Assembly: GCA_027858795.1 (NCBI GenBank) | Contig: JAQICF010000125.1 | Span: 1-9,545 of the forward strand | DNA: 9,545 nucleotides | Direction of reading: 5' to 3' | Source of the DNA: Candidatus Delongbacteria bacterium | GTDB lineage: Bacteria > Delongbacteria > UBA4055 | Shown here: positions 6,409-9,545 of the stretch, in pieces | Layout of the letters: each line of letters begins with the position of its first letter | Numbering within the stretch: position 1 is the first letter of the stretch | The notes under the pieces: model-generated | Databases searched by the model: none | What the model saw: the letters and a program-made list of their open reading frames with translations, nothing else | Told to the model about the DNA's origin: nothing | Translations under genes and position numbers: made by a program

Positions 6409-7761
6409 ATGGCTAAAGATAAAACTAAATTCGTTTGTACTGATTGCGGATATGATACTATAAAATGGTTAGGTAAATGTCCTTCATGTCAAGCTTGGGG
6501 AACGTTGAAAGAATTTAAAGAGAGCAAAGTTAAAAATGTTGCAACCTCTTTGATCCAGAATAATAAACCTATAATGCTCAAAGATATTAAAGTAGATAAG
6601 CTGGAAAGGACCCATACTAATATTTCTGAATTAGATAGAGTAATGGGTGGTGGAATTCTTTCAGGAATGGTATCACTTATTGGTGGAGATCCCGGGATAG
6701 GTAAATCTACTCTGATGTTACAATTAGCTACGAATTTAAATGGTAATAATATATCAACTTTATATGTCTCTGGAGAAGAGTCTTTACATCAGATAAAACA
6801 TAGATCTCAAAGGATCGATTCTTCAAATGATTCATTTTATATATTCTGTGAAAACAACCTTGAAAAAATATCTGAATGGATAGAAACAAATAAACCTGAT
6901 GTAGTTATCATTGACTCAATTCAAACTGTTTATGATCCAAGTACTGAATCAACTCCTGGATCAGTAGGACAGATAAGGGCCGCAGCAGCACGATTAGTTA
7001 TGCTTGCGAAACAATTGAATATTTCATTCTTTCTTGTAGGTCATGTTACCAAGGATGGAGCGATCGCAGGTCCAAAGATAATCGAACATATGGTTGATAC
7101 AGTTCTTTACTTTGAAGGAGACAGATATCATCGATTTAGAATTTTAAGAACAATTAAAAATAGATTCGGCTCGACCAATGAGATAGGAATGTTCGAGATG
7201 AGAAAAGAAGGTCTTATCGAAGTGACTAATCCTTCGCAGTATTTTTTAAACGATGAAAGTACTCAGAACACTGGTACATCTATTACTGCATCTATGGAGG
7301 GAACTAGACCTTTCCTTATTGAAATTCAAGCTCTTGTTTCGGATTCAACCTTTGGGAATCCTCAGAGAAATTGTGTTGGGTTTGATATTAAAAGGTTAAG
7401 TAAGATACTTGCTGTTCTTGATAAAAAAATTGGAATGCATATTTCTGATCAGGATGTTTTCTTAAATGTTACCGGTGGTGGGAAACTTACTGATCCGGGT
7501 GCTGATATGTCGGTTGCTATGTCTTTGATTTCATCTTTCAGGAATATTGTAATTCCTAAGAAAAGTATTTTCTGTGGAGAGGTTGGATTAAATGGTGAGA
7601 TCAGAGCAGTTTCAGGTATAGAGCAAAGGATCAATGAGGCTGTGAAATTAGGATTTGAAAATATTTTTGTACCAAAATCAAATAAAAATGAAACAAAGAA
7701 ATTTGCTAAGAATGTTACTTATGTGACTGATCTGAATGAGTTGTTGAGTTATATAGTTTAA
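6409..7761 (+). CDS. radA: DNA repair protein RadA (Sms), branch-migration ATPase
   Basis: RadA is a RecA-related hexameric motor that drives branch migration at recombination intermediates and helps process stalled forks. The 450 residues match the family length (460 in E. coli). The order is complete: N-terminal zinc finger with C10, C13, C24 and C27 (CTDCGYDTIKWLGKCPSC), RecA-like core with Walker A GDPGIGKST (93-101) and Walker B VVIIDS (165-170), the RadA signature KNRFG (250-254), and a C-terminal Lon-protease-like domain (about 285-450) with GGGKLTDPGADMSVA (356-370) and GEVGLNGEIRAV (390-401). As usual for RadA, that domain is a structural rather than a proteolytic unit. AAGGAA at 6399-6404 gives a good ribosome-binding site. 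The gene follows the membrane VWA-type gene by 40 bases and ends the forward gene group, with a probable terminator directly downstream. Nothing in the protein looks damaged. Confidence 0.97.
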   Translation: MAKDKTKFVCTDCGYDTIKWLGKCPSCQAWGTLKEFKESKVKNVATSLIQNNKPIMLKDIKVDKLERTHTNISELDRVMGGGILSGMVSLIGGDPGIGKSTLMLQLATNLNGNNISTLYVSGEESLHQIKHRSQRIDSSNDSFYIFCENNLEKISEWIETNKPDVVIIDSIQTVYDPSTESTPGSVGQIRAAAARLVMLAKQLNISFFLVGHVTKDGAIAGPKIIEHMVDTVLYFEGDRYHRFRILRTIKNRFGSTNEIGMFEMRKEGLIEVTNPSQYFLNDESTQNTGTSITASMEGTRPFLIEIQALVSDSTFGNPQRNCVGFDIKRLSKILAVLDKKIGMHISDQDVFLNVTGGGKLTDPGADMSVAMSLISSFRNIVIPKKSIFCGEVGLNGEIRAVSGIEQRINEAVKLGFENIFVPKSNKNETKKFAKNVTYVTDLNELLSYIV

Positions 7762-7772
7762 AACACACTGTC

Positions 7773-7820
7773 ATCCTTGGTCTGGAATTAAGAACCGGGG
7801 GATCCATTTTCCTTTTTTTT
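7773..7820 (+). terminator. Probable intrinsic terminator of radA, part of a palindromic repeat
   Basis: ATCCTTGGT (7773-7781) can pair with ACCGGGGGAT (7794-7803) in RNA, using G-U pairs and one bulged G. The tail ATTTTCC is followed by eight Ts (7813-7820). It begins 12 bases after the radA stop. The opening GTCATCC (7770-7776) recurs at 7821-7827, so this terminator seems to be built from a dispersed intergenic repeat. Confidence 0.6.
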
Positions 7821-7878
7821 GTCATCCTGAACTTGATTTATGCTGAATTTATTTCAGTATTTCAGGATCTTTCTTTTT
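7821..7878 (+). repeat. Nested palindrome of the GTCATCCTGAA type
   Basis: The outer arms ATCCTGAA (7824-7831) and TTCAGGAT (7861-7868) enclose inner arms CTGAA (7843-7847) and TTCAG (7853-7857). The inner part resembles a degenerate copy of the outer left part (CTGAACTTGATTTATG against CTGAATTTATTTCAG), as if a shorter hairpin had been partly duplicated. A T-rich tail CTTTCTTTTT (7869-7878) follows, so it could also act as a second forward terminator. Similar GTCATCCTGAA palindromes are widespread between genes in bacteria; that is recollection, not a search. Confidence 0.55.
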
Positions 7879-7908
7879 AAAAGAGGGGACGGTTTGAAAC
7901 CGTCCCCT
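7874..7908 (-). terminator. Strong hairpin, probable terminator of hsdR
   Basis: AGGGGACGGTTT (7884-7895) and AAACCGTCCCCT (7897-7908) form a near-perfect palindrome centred on G7896. On the minus strand, reading out of hsdR, the hairpin is followed by TCTTTT, which suits an intrinsic terminator 42 bases past the hsdR stop. On the plus strand no T-run follows (ACATTCATGG). The sequence also looks like a repetitive extragenic palindrome. Confidence 0.6.
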
Positions 7909-7939
7909 ACATTCATGGTGTTCTTATATATTATTCCGG

Positions 7940-7955
7940 GCGTAATCCTTTACGC
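7940..7955 (-). repeat. Small palindrome spanning the hsdR stop codon
   Basis: GCGTAA (7940-7945) and TTACGC (7950-7955) are perfect inverted arms around TCCT. The right arm contains the complement of the hsdR stop codon (7950-7952). The segment from about 7936 to 7972 is clearly richer in G+C than the surrounding DNA. It may be one end of a dispersed repeat that also includes the hairpin at 7884-7908. Confidence 0.5.
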
Positions 7956-9545
7956 AGCGACCCAACGTACGAACACTTCTATAAACTCCTTCATTCTTTC
8001 GATGATCCTGTCCCCTATTTCTCTGGCTTTTAGGATACTTGGTCGTTGGTCTAGACATTTGAAGACATCATCTCTGAGTGGTTCTTGTGAATTGAATATA
8101 TACGCATCGATAAGTGCTGCGAATTGTTTTTGATCTAGATTTTCTTGTTCGCATATATCTTTCAGAGCTAATCTTTTTTCTTCGCTCCAGAATTTTTCGA
8201 ATTCATCTTCTATGGAATCTATATCATTTAGTATTGATGATTTTTCTTTTGTTTTGTCATTTTTTACTTTGTCATATAGATCAAGGTATTTGCTTCTGTA
8301 GTCTGCAAAACTCTGCTCGGACATTGGTAGATCTTTCCAGCTGAAATCTACATAGGATTTTAGTACATTGAGCAGTCTCATCAGTTCACGGAATATTTTG
8401 ATGAATTTCATTTCATCTTCTTCTGAGATCAGATCGTTCACACTATCGACTGTAGGTGCAACGGATAGCAGCTCTGAGAAAGCCTGACTGAATTTTCTTA
8501 AAATAGCTTCGTAAGGTGGTATTATTATATCTTCAATAGCTTCTTTGTTTGAGAATAGCGTTATAGCATCATCTACTGCATGTTTCAAGTTCCTGAAACA
8601 GAGGATATTTCCCTGAGATTTTTTCTTATCGTATATTCTGTTCGTCCTTGAAAATGCCTGAATTATTCCGTGGTATCTTAAATTCTTGTCAACATATAGT
8701 GTATTGACTTTCTTTGCATCAAATCCTGTGAGGAACATATTTACTACAAGTAGAATATCCAGCCTGTCTTTAGCATCATTGAATGTTGACTTTTCTCTCT
8801 CTTTCAGCCTTTTACTTATATCTTTGAAATAGTTTTCATACAGTTTGCCATCTTTTGTAGAATAATTTGTACCGTACATTCCGTTATAATCTGATATAAT
8901 ATCATCAAGCTTTTCTCTGTTGTGCCGAACACTATGCATAGTGTTGTCTTTTAAGTTATACAACGGTTTAGTTTCTGCTGCTAAAAGATAATCTTCCTCC
9001 TCCGGAAGTAAATCTGCTACTCCTTGTATTTCATCATTTGCACCGTAGGTAAATATCGCACCAATCCTCAGATCATGCTCACCTGCTTCCTTTTTGGCTT
9101 TGAATATCTCATAGTACTTTATCAAATTATCTATTCCACTGATAGCAAAAATGGACGAAAATTCCCGTCTGTGAGTTTTTTCATCATGATACTTTATAAT
9201 ATGGTCAGCTATCTTTTCAAGTCTTGCAGGTGAATCTAAAATTTCTTTGGTATCTATATCTTCAACCTCTATATCAATGAAAGTATTTCCTTTCTGCCTG
9301 TACCTGCCTATATATTCTATGCTGAATTTGAGAACATTTTGATCACGTATTGCATCGGTTATTACATATTTGTGAAGACATTCCCCGAATAGGTCCTTTG
9401 TGGTTCTTTTGCCAAGATCGGTCTTAAATGAATTTTCTGCAAAGATAGGAGTACCTGTGAATCCGAATAGCTGTGCCGCATTGAAAAATTTCGTTATCCG
9501 CTTATGTGTCTCTCCGAACTGGCTTCTGTGACATTCATCAAAGAT
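7950..9545 (-). CDS. hsdR: Type I restriction enzyme R subunit HsdR, C-terminal half (5' end outside window)
   Basis: HsdR is the ATP-driven translocase and nuclease of the HsdRMS complex, cutting unmodified foreign DNA far from its recognition site. The frame is open from the right edge to TAA at 7952-7950, giving 531 residues, about half of a typical HsdR of about 1000. The start is outside: a TTG at 9125-9123 lies mid-domain and is not the true start. Visible superfamily 2 motor motifs, numbered in the fragment, are IFDECHRSQFGE (1-12), FGFTGTPIF (27-35), FLTGFDA (271-277) and QAFSRTNRIYD (296-306). Signature stretches YVITDAIRD (60-68), KYYEIFKAKK (143-152) and DKNLRYHG (286-293) resemble EcoR124I-like (type IC) HsdR, from memory. 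Walker A and the N-terminal PD-ExK nuclease lie off the edge. The last about 200 residues form the helical C-terminal region, ending VFVRWVAA. No hsdM or hsdS is in view; they should lie beyond the right edge if upstream in the operon. The gene is convergent to radA. Confidence 0.95.
   Translation of the reverse strand: MFDECHRSQFGETHKRITKFFNAAQLFGFTGTPIFAENSFKTDLGKRTTKDLFGECLHKYVITDAIRDQNVLKFSIEYIGRYRQKGNTFIDIEVEDIDTKEILDSPARLEKIADHIIKYHDEKTHRREFSSIFAISGIDNLIKYYEIFKAKKEAGEHDLRIGAIFTYGANDEIQGVADLLPEEEDYLLAAETKPLYNLKDNTMHSVRHNREKLDDIISDYNGMYGTNYSTKDGKLYENYFKDISKRLKEREKSTFNDAKDRLDILLVVNMFLTGFDAKKVNTLYVDKNLRYHGIIQAFSRTNRIYDKKKSQGNILCFRNLKHAVDDAITLFSNKEAIEDIIIPPYEAILRKFSQAFSELLSVAPTVDSVNDLISEEDEMKFIKIFRELMRLLNVLKSYVDFSWKDLPMSEQSFADYRSKYLDLYDKVKNDKTKEKSSILNDIDSIEDEFEKFWSEEKRLALKDICEQENLDQKQFAALIDAYIFNSQEPLRDDVFKCLDQRPSILKAREIGDRIIERMKEFIEVFVRWVAA

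Noticed and set aside
7449..7634. Reverse open frame inside radA
   Set aside because: It is antisense to the conserved Lon-like domain of radA.
7840..8344. Two forward open frames over the radA-hsdR gap and the hsdR 3' end
   Set aside because: The first reads through the palindromes and then antisense to hsdR; the second is wholly antisense to hsdR. Neither has a ribosome-binding site.
9123..9125. TTG as the start codon of hsdR
   Set aside because: The frame continues upstream through FGFTGTPIF and DECHRSQF to the edge, so this codon is an internal leucine.
9024..9233. Forward open frame inside hsdR
   Set aside because: It is antisense to conserved HsdR motor sequence.

Overview
The window is AT-rich bacterial chromosomal DNA (roughly 30% G+C, judged by eye). 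It holds four complete forward-strand genes flanked by two reverse-strand genes that run off the edges. Shine-Dalgarno signals are uneven: a perfect GGAGG before the gene at 2900, AAGGAA before radA, and none visible before priA or the gene at 4347. This, the low G+C, the BatA-like membrane VWA protein and the dispersed GTCATCC-type palindromes between genes suggest a member of the FCB group (Bacteroidetes-related or an uncultured relative such as Delongbacteria or Cloacimonadota). That placement is inference; no rRNA or lineage-specific marker is present.

Layout. 1-408 (minus, 3' end outside) encodes a small eight-cysteine zinc-ribbon protein of unknown function. 409-621 is a divergent promoter region. 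622-2850 is priA, the replication-restart helicase. 2900-4273 encodes a predicted secreted and single-pass membrane protein of unknown function, with an in-frame 15-bp tandem repeat (VTTPK) in its cytoplasmic tail. 4347-6368 encodes a membrane protein with a von Willebrand A-like MIDAS region, a GATase-like alpha/beta region and an Ig-like region. 6409-7761 is radA (sms). 7762-7949 is a non-coding gap packed with palindromes that probably terminate transcription from both sides. 7950-9545 (minus, 5' end outside) is the C-terminal half of hsdR, the restriction and translocation subunit of a type I restriction-modification system.

How they fit together. priA, the two membrane-protein genes and radA are co-directional with gaps of 49, 73 and 40 bases, so they may form one transcription unit. 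The last two gaps each carry a GC-rich hairpin without a U-tract close to the next start codon, which leaves open termination, attenuation or mRNA processing. PriA and RadA both act on stalled or recombining replication forks. The two proteins between them look like an envelope-located pair and have no obvious DNA role. hsdR is convergent to this group and marks the start of an accessory (defence) region beyond the right edge.

No tRNA, rRNA, CRISPR array, transposase or integrase was found. The most original material is the unknown membrane pair, the zinc-ribbon protein, and the palindrome cluster that appears to reach into the 3' end of hsdR.
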